Assembly: GCA_030159075.1 (NCBI GenBank)
Contig: BROG01000154.1
Span: 62,001 to 126,000, forward strand
Direction: 5' to 3'
DNA: 64,000 nucleotides
From: Atrina japonica
Taxonomy: Eukaryota > Mollusca > Bivalvia > Pterioida > Pinnidae
Of the stretch, positions 28,201-41,310 are shown piece after piece. Under the pieces are notes generated by a model that was not told the origin of the DNA, searched no databases, and saw only the letters and a list, made by a program, of their open reading frames with translations. How positions within the stretch are numbered: the stretch's first letter is position 1; every line of letters begins with the position of its first letter. The position numbers were made by a program, and so were the translations under genes.

Positions 28201-31200
28201 TAAGCGAGACTCTTAACACACACCATAGTGAGTTATTTAGTTGGATGCCAAATGTAGTGGGCGAGGAAAAATGTGCGGCAAGACTGGGCATCGAACCAGG
28301 ACCTTCCTAACACTAGCAGGATGCTCTTACCAACTGAGCTATCTGGGTCGATACCCTCTGCACTGTTACACAGGGACTGTGCATGTTGGACCAGATACCC
28401 AGAGGACAGAGCTGCGGCACAGATTGCAGGAGGTCTGGGTTCCAATCCCAGGATATATGCATGTCATTCGGTTGGCATCTATGTAATTATCATATCTTAT
28501 ATTCATCTTGTAATTAGTAGTATCATTATCTTGTAGATATATTGAAGATAAGTAAATCTTTGGGTTGGCATCTATGGATATATTGGAGATAGGTACATCA
28601 TTGGGTTGGCATCTGTGTAATTATCATATCTTCTACTCATCCTGTAATTTGTAGTATCATTATCTTGTAGATATATTGGAGATAGGTATATCATTATCTT
28701 GTTGATATATTAGAGATAGGTATATCATTATCTTGTAGATATATTGGAGATAGGTATATCATTATCTTGTAGATATATTGGAGAGATAGGTATATCATTA
28801 TCTTGTAGATATATTGGAGATAGGTATATCATTATCTTGTAGATATATTGGAGATAGGTATATCATTATCTTGTAGATATATTGGAGATAGGTATATCAT
28901 TATCTTGTAGATATATTGGAGATAGGTATATCATTATCTTGTAGATATATTGGAGGTAAGTATATCATTATCTTGTAGATATATTGGAGGTAAGTATATC
29001 ATTATCTTGTAGATATATTGGAGGTAAGTATATCATTGTCTTATAGATATATCGGAGATAGGTATATCATTGTCTTGTAGATATATTGGAGATAGGTATA
29101 TCATTGTCTTGTAGATATATTGGAGATAGGTTTATCATTATCTTGTAGATATATTGGAGATAGGTATATCATTGTCTTGTAGATATATTGGAGATGGATG
29201 ATGAAGACATAAATGATATGACAGAATCAACAGACACATCAAGTAATACTTTCAGGTAGGGTCGCTTAGTCTTTTTTATATGCCTGTATTTGACCGACGT
29301 ATTATGATATACTGTAGTACATGCGTATATCTAGCAATAACTTGAGTTTGCCTTTACCAATCCTTAAAAATGGTTTTACACAATGTCTGGTTCCATGAAG
29401 AGTAGGCACCTTTGTATTTTGATGATTCTAACTTTTGTCATTACTTAGTTATTGGAATTTATTCATTAAGATTCAAGATAGATTTTACATGATGGGTATA
29501 TAAATATAGTGCCCCATTAGCACAGCTACTAATTTATCATACTGTAAAACAAGATAGTTTACAGCACATGTGATTATAGCAATTTTAGTACAAAGACATA
29601 AATGTGCTAAATTGTAATTGCTCTAGATTACCTGGTGAATTTTAACAGGAATGTTCAAGTACTCAGTAATTGGTTACAAAATCTAAATTGCAGAAAATGT
29701 TTTCAGGTGTTAAATCTCTAAATATTGACTTTAAATTAATGTTATCGGTAAATCTTTTTACAGTTTAGACCTTTTCACGATACTTTGGTCCTTTGACATT
29801 GGATGGCAAAATGATACATGTTCCCAGAAAATGACATCAACAATCAGTTACTTTGATGGTGTCTATGTTTTTGCTGGATTCTGTGTCATTTTGACATCAA
29901 AAGTTACATGTTGGGACTGCAGTTATTGTGAAATGGTCTGTTGATTTGGATCTGTCTTACTCCTGTCCACAAGTTGACCTTCCTTGTGACCTGCTTTTAA
30001 ATCAAACAAAACAATATATTTATTTTTCAAAATTGTAGGGGCTTTCTCCATGTTTTTTCCAAAAAAGTCCTTTCCTTTTTTTACAACTTAGATTGATGTT
30101 TGATAACAAAACTGAGATATACACAGGCATAAAAATTCTTATGTTCATATTTATTTTTGTGAAAACTGCTTGAGAAACCCTGTGTTGCAATTAGTCATTT
30201 GCAAATGATTTTAAATTCAACTTTACTATTTGTTTATTTCACAAAATATATAGGAATAAAAGAACTGATATTCTTGTGTACATCTCTTATTTGTTATTGT
30301 ACATCAAGTACAAGTAGTAAAAGTAGAAAGAAATCAAAATAATGTTTTTATTTTGGTAAATACAGCTAATGCTCCTTTATGTAGTCAAAAACAAAATAAT
30401 TTTGTTGAGGAAAACACAGATATTAGGCAATACCCCTTGAAATAATCTTAACCAAAATATATATGACAGGTACATGAAGTATGAGTTTAATTGTATTAAA
30501 TTAATTACTGCTACTTATTGATTACATTCTCTTTACTAATGAAGTATCAAACATTAATCATTGCAGACTGTCATACAGTCCCTTGATGATTGTTGCTCTT
30601 GAGATATTGGAGAAAAACAAAGACAGTCAGAAAGGTAGGTCTTTCTTTCTCTCCATTAAAATACATTGCCTTATATAATTGTTAATGTTTTTTTTAATTT
30701 CATCCTGCATTGTCCTGCCTCTAGATTTTCTTATTTCATATGAATTTATTTTGTACTGTTTACACATATATTTCACATATTTATTTCCATGTTTACAGTT
30801 AAATCATATTATCTTACTGATATGCTATACAGATATTTCAAATATCTCTTTGATATCTTGATTGATCATTCTGATTTTTTATTTTCTGTGTACAGATATA
30901 TAATGGTATCTGACAGACATTCTGATTAATCTTAATCTTTTCTGTCTACAGAGATATCAAAGTAACTGACAGATATTCTGATTAAACTTAATCATTTCTG
31001 TCTACAGATATCAAAGTATCTGACAGATATCCTGATTAATCTTAATCTTTTCTGTCTACAGATTCTGACAGATATCCTAACTGATCTTCTTCTTTTCTGT
31101 TTCAGATATATCTCAATATCTGGCAGATGTTCTGATTGATCTAGTGCACATACAGCAGGACCCTCAGTCATTTATAACTATGATTCAGAGTCTTCATAAC

Positions 31201-34200
31201 AACACATTTGGTGAAGAAGTGATGGTCTATCTGCTCTCATTTTCACCTGCAGCTAAGGTAACATCCTGGAAAGAAAACATCTAAAAGTATTATAGAATAA
31301 GTGGGTTCTTCTGCATATTCTCAAATAAGTGGGTTCTTCTGTATCATGGGTATGAAGACATTCTGTTTGTGTGAGAAATAGCTTTTAACAAAATCATTCA
31401 TTATTTTAATTTCCATGATTGAATACATTTTATGAAATGAATTGACATACCAGATATTTCATATTAACATTCTCTTGTAAGCAGGAAAATAACTTTTTTT
31501 ATCACCTTTTCATAATGTTTTTCCAAAGAAAAACTTTAAATCACTTTCAAATTTTGTTTGACAAAGATTAAATATATGTACATATCTGCATATGTACAAC
31601 TTGAATAGAATGATGATATTACCATATTTTTTACTTTCAAAATGATTGGGAAAGGGAGTATATGACAATTAAGTACATGTAGATCAAATAAAAATAAAAA
31701 TCCAAGGACCTTATTTCAATGCTGTATGTTGATATCTGTTGTTTGCCTTACATTTTAAATAAAAATGCATGTTTTTTTTAAAAAAAAAACATGTCAAAAA
31801 TAAAAAGAAACATAGTCTTTAAAATTTGTGTTATGATCCCCTTTCCATGAATAAACCTATTGATTTCACAACTGTTTTTTATTTTAAAGCTACCAGTGTT
31901 AAACATTGTTATCAGTATTTCATTAACATCTTGCAGGCCAAAAAACAAAAATTGACAAAGAAATCACAGTTGAACCCATTGCTGGCAGACTTATCACGAA
32001 AGCTTATCACATTCTTCATGAGACCTGGAGAGATAGACAATGAGGTCATGAGGACAGAATTAAAAGAATCATTGCCTGACATTACTACTGGAGACGTATT
32101 GTTGTTGGTGTCACAGATTGTACTATACATACACACAACCATGATTTTCACAGAGGCAAAGGTAAGAACCTAAAAAGTGTCATGGTGTCACAGATTGTAC
32201 TTTACATACACACAACCATGATTTTCACAGAGGCAAAGGTAAGAACCTAAAAATGTTGTGGTGTCACAGATTGTACTATACATACACACAACCATGATTT
32301 TCACAGAGGCAAAGGTAAGAACCTAAAAATGTTGTGGTGTCACAGATTGTACTATACATACACACAAACATGATTTTCACAGAGGCAAAGGTAAGAATTA
32401 TACTCTAGGGGGGTGGGGATGGGTTTGAGGTGTAAATTCTTTACACCAGTTATAACAATACAGAATAAGAATAGATCTAGACACTAACCTTCATCCAACA
32501 TAAAAGCAAGGCCTGGAAAAAATACTGTTTATTTGGCATCATTAAATAGTACATTATTGACATTTGTTTACTTTATAGCCAAGTTTCAGAGTTGTCAAAA
32601 CTAATGGAAAAATGTTAGGCATATGTTTTGTATATTCTGTTCATATATTGAATTTACAGTCAAAACTTTTCAGCAGCTACTTAAGAAAGATTGGAAAAAT
32701 GGCTGCATAAGACAGGTGGCCTTTGGTTCCAGTTTGACAAAATTCACAAGAAAATTGGTGTCCATTATGCAGTTTATAGCAACACATGTACATGTATATT
32801 CATACATGTATACCAATACATGATAGTTTGATGTTAAGATGATGTGGTGTCAAAATCATGTACATTACGTGTTAACAGGTTTTCAAAAAATAGATCATTT
32901 GATCAACCATTCTCAAAAAATGGCAGCTGAAAACAGTGTGACCAAGAATTTTGTCCTGTAGATCACTGGCCATTGGCCAAGTAAGAGAGGTGGCTACTTG
33001 TGTAAGTATAGTAAAATTGACTGTGGGAACAGAAGCTGACTGTTGAAAACAAGTGGGTGCTGAAAACAGGTGGCCTTTAAGGCAGGTTTAACTATAATTC
33101 TAAAATAACTTGATAGATTTAAGTTAAACTTCTCTAAAATCAGCCGCCATGTTAGAACTCTGAATCCTTTATTCAGTATCCATGTTCCTGGTATATTCAT
33201 TTGTAAAATCTTACAATATTCTAATCTCAGGCATGTTTGGCTCTGTCTGAATTTAACTGGAGCAAGTGTAAGTGTACTCTGGATTCTGGCAGTTGGACAT
33301 TATTTTTATGAACTCTTGAATATTTCATATAGATGGGGAATTTTAAAATATTCAGACGGATGCTTTATTTTTTTCAGAAAGGAAAACTGAACAGATCATC
33401 ATTAAATACATTATGGGAAATATTAGATGACATTATCACTTTTGTGGCTGCTGAAACCGGACATCAGAAATCAGATAGTGATGAATGTAAACTGGACACT
33501 GATATTGAATTGAGTGACTTTAGAGACAAGCCTCCCTCTGAAGTCCTGTGTGATGTCTTCAAGTGCATTCTGGGACATCCCACAATACATTCCCACTTTT
33601 TGTATCCGAATGACATCAGAATTGGATGCAGTAACATGGAAGTCACAACGAAAATTGTTCAAGAGACGACCTCTCATTTATGTGACTTGTCTTGTCATTT
33701 TCAAAATCTAAATCAGAAAGAAATATTGTCAAGTTTAACACCATATTTTGAGAAAATCATTACCAATTTAGACAAACTGGATTATGAAAATTTCAGTCAT
33801 GCTCAGCAATTCTTAAAACAGTGCTCCATATTCTTGAGTAGTGAGCAACACAAAGAACTCCTAAAGAGAGGATTGCAGTTTCCACTGAAAGAAATGATTG
33901 ACAAGAAATCAACATGCTTGTCCCCGACTGGAGAATTTGTGGCTTTTGTGTTGTCTTTGCTACAGGACAAAGACAAAAATGCAATTCCAAAAATAGAATT
34001 TGAAGACGCTCAGGTACTGACTTCCCTTCTTCCCTTTTCAAAACTGCACTCCCTTGACCTTGCATGCTTTCATTTATTTAAATTGCAGCCTCATCTCTCT
34101 GTCGCAGTGGATAAAACTGTGTTTCTTACATGTATCAAGTCATCATCAGCTGAAAATATTGGCCTTGCTGAAATTATATTGGAACAGAATTCATTTGCTC

Positions 34201-37200
34201 AAAAATGGTTTGAAGACTGGATAACGGAGAAAGAGGTGGACAGCATCAAAATTCAGTTACTTCCAGTCTCATTGGCATATGTGGAACTCTTTAGCAGGAG
34301 AGAAACAAAAGGTTTGTTTCAGATTTTGATATAATGTCTTTTTTTTGATAACTTAAATGTATGAAGTGGTCCGGTGGTAAGCATGTTTGACTCACAGGTA
34401 TGTCCGGTGGTAAGCATGTTTGACTCACTGGTGTGTCTGGTGGTAAGCATGTTTGACTGACAGGTGTGTCCGGTGGTAAGCATGTTTGACTCACAGGTGT
34501 GTCTGGTGGTAAGCGTGTTTGACTCACAGGTGTGTCCGGTGGTAAGCATGTTTGACTCACAGGTGTGTCCGGTGGTAAGCGTGTTTGAGTCACAGGTATG
34601 TCCAGTGGTAAGCATGTTTGACTCACTGGTGTGTCCAGTGGTAAGCATGCTTGACTCACTGGTGTGTCCGGTGGTAAGCAAGTTTGACTCACAGGTGTGT
34701 CCGGTGGTAAGCATGTTTGACTCACAGGTGTGTCCGGTGGTAAGCATGTTTGACTCACAGGTGTGTCCAATGGTAAGCATGTTTGACTCACAGGTGTGTC
34801 CGGTGGTAAGCGTGTTTGACTCACAGGTGTGTCCGGTGGTAAGCGTGTTTGACTCACAGGTGTGTCCGGTGGTAAGCGTGTTTGACTCACAGGTGTGTCC
34901 GGTGGTAAGCATGTTTGACTCACTGGTGTGTCCGGTGGTAAGCATGTTTGACTCACAGGTGTGTCCGGTGGTAAGCATGTTTGACTCACAGGTGTGTCCG
35001 GTGGTAAGCGTGTTTGACTCACAGGTGTGTCCGGTGGTAAGTGTGTTTGACTCACAGGTGTGTCCGGTGGTAAGCATGTTTGACTCACAGGTGTGTCCAG
35101 TGGTAAGCTTGTTTGGCTCACAGGTGTGTCCGGTGGTAAGCATGTTTGACTCACAGGTGTGTCTGGTGATAAACATGTTTGACTCACAGGTGTGTCTGGT
35201 GGTAAGCATGTTTGACTCACAGGTGTGTCTGGTGGTAAGCATATTTGACTCACAGGTGTGTCCGGTGGTAAGTGTGTTTGACTCACAGGTGTGTTCGGTG
35301 GTAAGCATGTTTGACTCACAGGTGTGTCTGGTGGTAAGCATATTTGACTCACAGGTGTGTCCGGTGGTAAGTGTGTTTGACTCACAGATGTAAGTCCATA
35401 GTTTGATTTCAGGTACCAGGTCAAACCAAATATTAAATAAAAATGGCGTAAGAAAAGAAAGTTGCAAAGCTGTGGAATGAGACTTAGGTTTTATGTTATG
35501 GCAGGCATGGCATATTAAAGAAGCCATAATGTATTGGCAACAATCCATAGTGCAGGTAAAAAATTGTAGCACTTCACCTGAAACTGTTGACATCTACATA
35601 TCAGTGAAAAAATCATGGCAGGATTGGTGATTGTTGGGTGGTTGAGAGAGAGAGATTACATATCTTTTTAAGATATTTCTATATGTTCTATATTTATTTA
35701 ATATGTATACTTTTTAGATATTTCTATGTATAGGCCAGTTTTGCATAAAAGGCAATTTGATTTTTGGAAATGAAAAATATATATTATAACAAATTTTAAT
35801 TTTGCAGGAAGGACTCTAATGGAACCATGTATGAAAAGACTGACAGATTTATACTTAGATTCTGTGCATCTGCTACAAATTACAGACCAAGAAAGTTCTG
35901 TTCCTGACAGAATGTATGAAATGTTTTCTAGCTTACTACGGACAACGTTACTTCGTAAGTTTTTGTTGACCAGTATTTGTTTGGTATTGATTCCGTTGTT
36001 CATCATTAGTCTTAAATTTACTGGTTATTTTTAATCATTGTTATTTTCACCCTTCAAACAAGTTTGCCCATTTTTTATTTGAGCAGATTAGTTACAATAT
36101 GATTTCATTTTATTGCAAAGTTTAGTTAACAATTTAAATTACCTGTCCATGTCTAGTTTATGCATTATTACAATCAAGTTTTTTAAACAAGTTTAAGTGT
36201 TGTTTAAAATGAAATATAAATTAGATACTCTACAATAATTAAAAACAGATGAATTTACCAATTTGAATTGCCCAGTTTTTAATTCACCCACTGATGATGA
36301 GGGCGAAAGGGGTTAAATAAAACAGGGTAAAAAATTTCCCTGTATACAGTAACCGTGCAAATTAACATGATAATATACAATATGCTATTGTTTATCGTAG
36401 AGATTTGTCTTACAACATTCTGCATTCAGGACAGGTCGGAATAAACTACCAAATAAATGATCATGTTAATCTTTGACCTATTTTTAAAAAATTCAATTTC
36501 TTAATTTGTGAGGAACAATGATTTAAAAGAATGTCAATCCCTCAGAAATTATGTAGTTGTAATCCATTTTACAGTTGCTTTATTTACTGTGCATTTGGTA
36601 GTACATGTACATGATTTTGATATAAAACTTCATCATTTTATCTTTCCCAGCTCCTTCAAAATAAACACAAAAACATGTATACCAATCTATTTAGTTAAAG
36701 CTGATATAAAGTTATAGTAATTACATATTTTTTTTATATATCTGTAAACTTGTTTGTATCCAGGATTTTATGTTTTTGTACCATATCTGGGCTGAATTTA
36801 ATGTTTTATCCCAAGTGGCCCACTGGGCCAGTAGCATAAAAAATCTTCTGGGCACATCAGACTTCTACTGACCCACAAATAACTCAAAAGAAATAACATT
36901 ATGATATATTTAGATAAAGAATAACCAACTATAATATGTGAGGATAAGACCAAATATTTTTAGTTTGTATTAAACATGTTAAATATGAGAAAGATTATTA
37001 TGTAAGATTAACATGTGTGTAACAATTATTGAAAAGAGCACTTATTTCTTTTACTGGACAATGGGACCAGCAAAGATGAAAAATCAACTGGCTCTTCGTA
37101 TTATTTTCTGGCCATGAGCCAGCAGACCGGTGCTAATTTCAGGTCCAGCATATATATTGTTTGCTTTTTTTTCCCAGATGGAGATGTTGCACAAGATTTG

Positions 37201-40200
37201 TGTACTCAACTAACAGCAGCAGTGAAGGACATAAAAAGTGTTAATCACCATCATGTGAAATTGCTGAGTCAGCTGTGTAGGAATACATTGCAACCAGAGG
37301 GGGCGGACCTACTTTTCCAGACATGTTACAATGGTCTGATTGGTGTTCTGAACAAGAAAAAATCATCTGATTCTGATCTTGTCAGTAGCATATTAGATGT
37401 TCTCTTACATTATAAACAGGTAGGATATAGGGATCAAATATTCCTTTTTATGCCCCCCGGCCTGAAAGAAAAAAACACTATATGCTCAGGGACATATAGT
37501 GTTTGGATTGTCTGTCTGCCTATCAATCTGTTCGTAATTCCGTCCTGCTTACATATAAAAAGGGTAATATTTCAAGTTTGGATTGTGATACAGTAACCAA
37601 ACTTGGACCGTAAGTTCATCTAAGGGTTGCTCACACTTCACTGACATCACATGCCTCTGGGGGTGTGGTGGAGTCAAAATGAAGGACATCATACATGCCA
37701 TATGTCCTGGAAGATAGACCTCCTAAAACGGGTCCCACTGGGACACCGATCTTCCTGTAAAATTTGCCTCTGTCCCAAATTCCAAATGTTTCGCAATTTT
37801 GTCCAAATGAAGTCTCAAAGTCCTCATAATTACTAATTAGCGAATATCTGATTATCAACTGGTTGACACTTTTTTAGGTAAATAACCTATGGGCATATTA
37901 ATTATTAAGGATGTTAATGAGTATATAACATTGTCTTGTCCACTGATTGGCAGTTAATTGGTGATAAGACTAGGCTAAGTTGTGTATGTCATGTGACATA
38001 CGCTTGGATCTTCGATGATTAGAAGCATGATCCCAGCCATCAGAAATAGTTATTACATTTTATGGTCTCAAAAGATATTTGCAATGTACTTCAACAAAAA
38101 AAATCTAAAAAAAATTATTATCTTATTTATAATCAAACATGCAACGCAATTACCTCAGGGTCTAAACTATCACAAAGCACATGTAATGGCAGACGCACTT
38201 CTGGAAGTAGTAAAAACAGAACCGGACCGGACTGGACTGGTTTTTAAATTATGGAAACTTAATTTGTTTTTTAAATCATAAACAAAGTTGTTATGTATTA
38301 TTCAACTGGTATGTGTATAAACTTGCAAAATTTATACAATATATATAAAAAAGGCATGCAGTTGACTAAGTAATTAAACAAAACAAGAAAAACATTCAGA
38401 AGTTATAAAAACTTATATTAAAAATCTCCAGCTAAAAACTTAAAAATCTCCAGTTGTGGCATAGCAGTTTAACTGATTTCTGTCACATGTATGCCCTAAT
38501 AAGTACACAGGTAAAAAGACTGGCTCAGATGAGTCAACAATGATATTATACATGGTCATGTATATTTAACATTTCAGGAACATGCTACCAGTTCATGTTC
38601 CAAAATGTTAAAATCACTGCAAAAAAACTTGCAATTTGTAAAATAAAGAATTGAAAACAATTTTTTATTCATTTAACATCTGAAAAAATGAATTTAAAAG
38701 TGTCCCAGAATTTTGCGATATTTCAATAATTTGTCCAGAAAAAATCCCAGAATGACCTCAGAAAAATATGGCATGTATGGGACATTGCAAAAATTTGTCG
38801 GGACCAGGGGCATTTGTGTTTTACAATCACATCTTGTTTTTTATTTTAATGATGTTTGACGTCACAATTAACAATTTTTCAGTTAGGCCTATATGGTGGC
38901 TGCCAATTTATATTGGTGGTGAAAACAAAAAAATATTTCAGATAAATTTTTACTTTTAAAGTACAGTAAAACCTGTATATAGGGGCCACCCAAGGGACTA
39001 GTAAATATTGGCCCTTATGTGCAGGTGACCCTTATACACAGGTTCAATTTAGTTGAAGTATGCAGTCAAGGGACTTGAAAAAACTGGCCCTTATAAACAG
39101 GTAATCCTTATATAGAGGTGGCCGCTATAGCAGGTTTTACTGTATTATATTGTATAAATAAGTTATGAATGTTGAATGTATATGAAAGAATTACCACTTT
39201 TGTTGGTGTTTGTTTGGTAATTTGTGCCATATTTTATGGGTGAAAAGTTGAATTTTGGCAAAAATTCAGATTTAAGTATTTGATAGGTCGAAGTTGTATA
39301 TGAATGATTAAATATATAAAAAAATCAAACCTTGTTGTGTATAGATTATGTATACTGCATCAACCTATTAAGCACCCAGGATGCTCCAAAAATCAGGAAA
39401 AAGGGGTGTGTGATTAATGAGACCAATTAATTGTCAAATTGACGTAAAAAGGCATGCTGGTAAAGTTGTTGTAGTTATTACCAAGGAAACCTAGCAAAAT
39501 TCTACTCTCACTGGGGCTACAGATAAACTGTAACTTACAGTATTTCAGGTCCACATCTCCTTGTCAGTCAGTTAGAAAAAATTCCTGATTGTGTGCACTA
39601 AAGAGGGAGGGGTGCTTATAGAGAAATGGGTCGAATATGGTATATATAAAACAGTCCCAGCATTTCAGAAAATAAGACATTTATGATTCAAAATATGTTT
39701 AGCAGTTTCTCTTTTCTTTACAGGAAGAACAGACAGATGTCAACATAAAAAAAATAGGCCAGGATTGGCCAGCATTTGCCAAAGTTTTGTTAAAGTTAGT
39801 ATTATAGGTCTTTCATTTCATTGTAGTTTTTATATCCCTGCATTTCCAAAGATGGATCTATTAGGATTCGTCTTGTACGGGTCTACCAAAATAAAGTGGT
39901 GCATCCGGTTTCTGTCCAAAAAAAAAAAAAATAAAACAATAAGGCTCAGGAGAGCTATTGTAATCACTCCCTGTCCGGTGTCCGGTATCCGTCGGTAAAC
40001 TTTTCATATTTTCGACTTCTTCTCTGAAAGCACTGAAGGGATTTTGATGAAACTTGACAGAAAGCAAGTGCTATTTTCAGGCAGATTGGCCAAGGGGTGG
40101 ATTCAGGGTGGGGCAGAATAGGTCCCAAAAGGTACACCTCTTTAAAAATCTTCTATTCCAGAACCACTGCATGAATTGAAAAACGAATTGTTTCTGTGTG

Positions 40201-41271
40201 ATCTACATGGATGAATGTTTGTATTTTTCATAAAAATCGGAATATTGATTTTTGATGCGTTTTTGATGTCTTTTCAGCCTTTGTCATTTTCATTCATGTA
40301 TGCATGATTTTTTCAATTATCTCCCCTTGCATTTACTTTGATGCATTGATTTAATGTTTTTTACTTGTAATTAGATAAAGAAATGTTTTTGTGCAAGAAT
40401 TTTGCAGAAATTTAATTTGTAGAATTTTCTATGAATTTTTTCAGACTACAAAATAAGAGGGGGGGGGGGTGATCAAATTTTTATGAAACTTTACAGGAAG
40501 CAAGTGCTCAAGGTCCTTTACCATATTTGTAGTTTTCAGCCAGATTGGCTCTGGGGTTGATCGAGGGTGGGGCAGAATAGGTCCCAAATGGTACCCTCTT
40601 AAAAATCTTTTTCTCCAGAATCACTACATGAATTGTAAAAAATGGATTGTTTCTGAGTGATCTACATGGATGTATGATTCAAGTTTGTATTTTTCATAGA
40701 AATTGGAATATTTATTTTTGAAACGTTTTGGAGGTTTTTTCAGACTTTGTCAATTTCAATAATTTTTGCATGATTTCCTCAATTATCTCCCCTTGCATTC
40801 ACACTGATGCATTAAAGTGTTTTACTTGTATAAAGTTAAAGAAATGTTTTTGTGCAAGAATTTTGCCAAAGTTTCATTTCTAGAATTTTTGATGAATTTT
40901 TTAAAACAGCAATATTTATGTTTCTTGGCCAGATCAGCCTTCATGTACATATTCTTCTTGGTTTTCTTTCCACATTTGTAGATGGTTCTCGGGTGAGCAA
41001 TTGAGGCCCTCTTGGGCCTCTTATTTCCTAAGATAGGTTGTGCAGATAAAACATATTGCCTTGCATGGGCTCCATGCATTACTGAAGCTCTAAAATTTTT
41101 GTGTCAACAAAAAGCATATCACCACTGTTATGATTTGATTTAAGCTGGTTGTGTTTGTAAACATTTGCCAATTTACCATGGTAAACCCATACAGGTTCTG
41201 AGTATTTGTCCTTCCTTCTTTCTCTCCATCCCCCCCCCCCCCCACCCCCCCCCCCCCGCCCCCCCCCCCCC

Positions 41272-41310
<39 letters not shown>

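Noticed and set aside
28045..28375. Minus-strand tRNA genes (TAGCTCAGTTGG...GGTTCGA)
   Set aside because: Stems do not fold into a proper cloverleaf, and both copies share flanking non-tRNA sequence, so they are SINE heads.
34291..35593. Three long ORFs (309-424 codons) of repeated 11-residue units on both strands
   Set aside because: They lie over the 33-bp array; a stop-free unit divisible by 3 keeps several frames open at once. No non-repeat coding sequence is attached.
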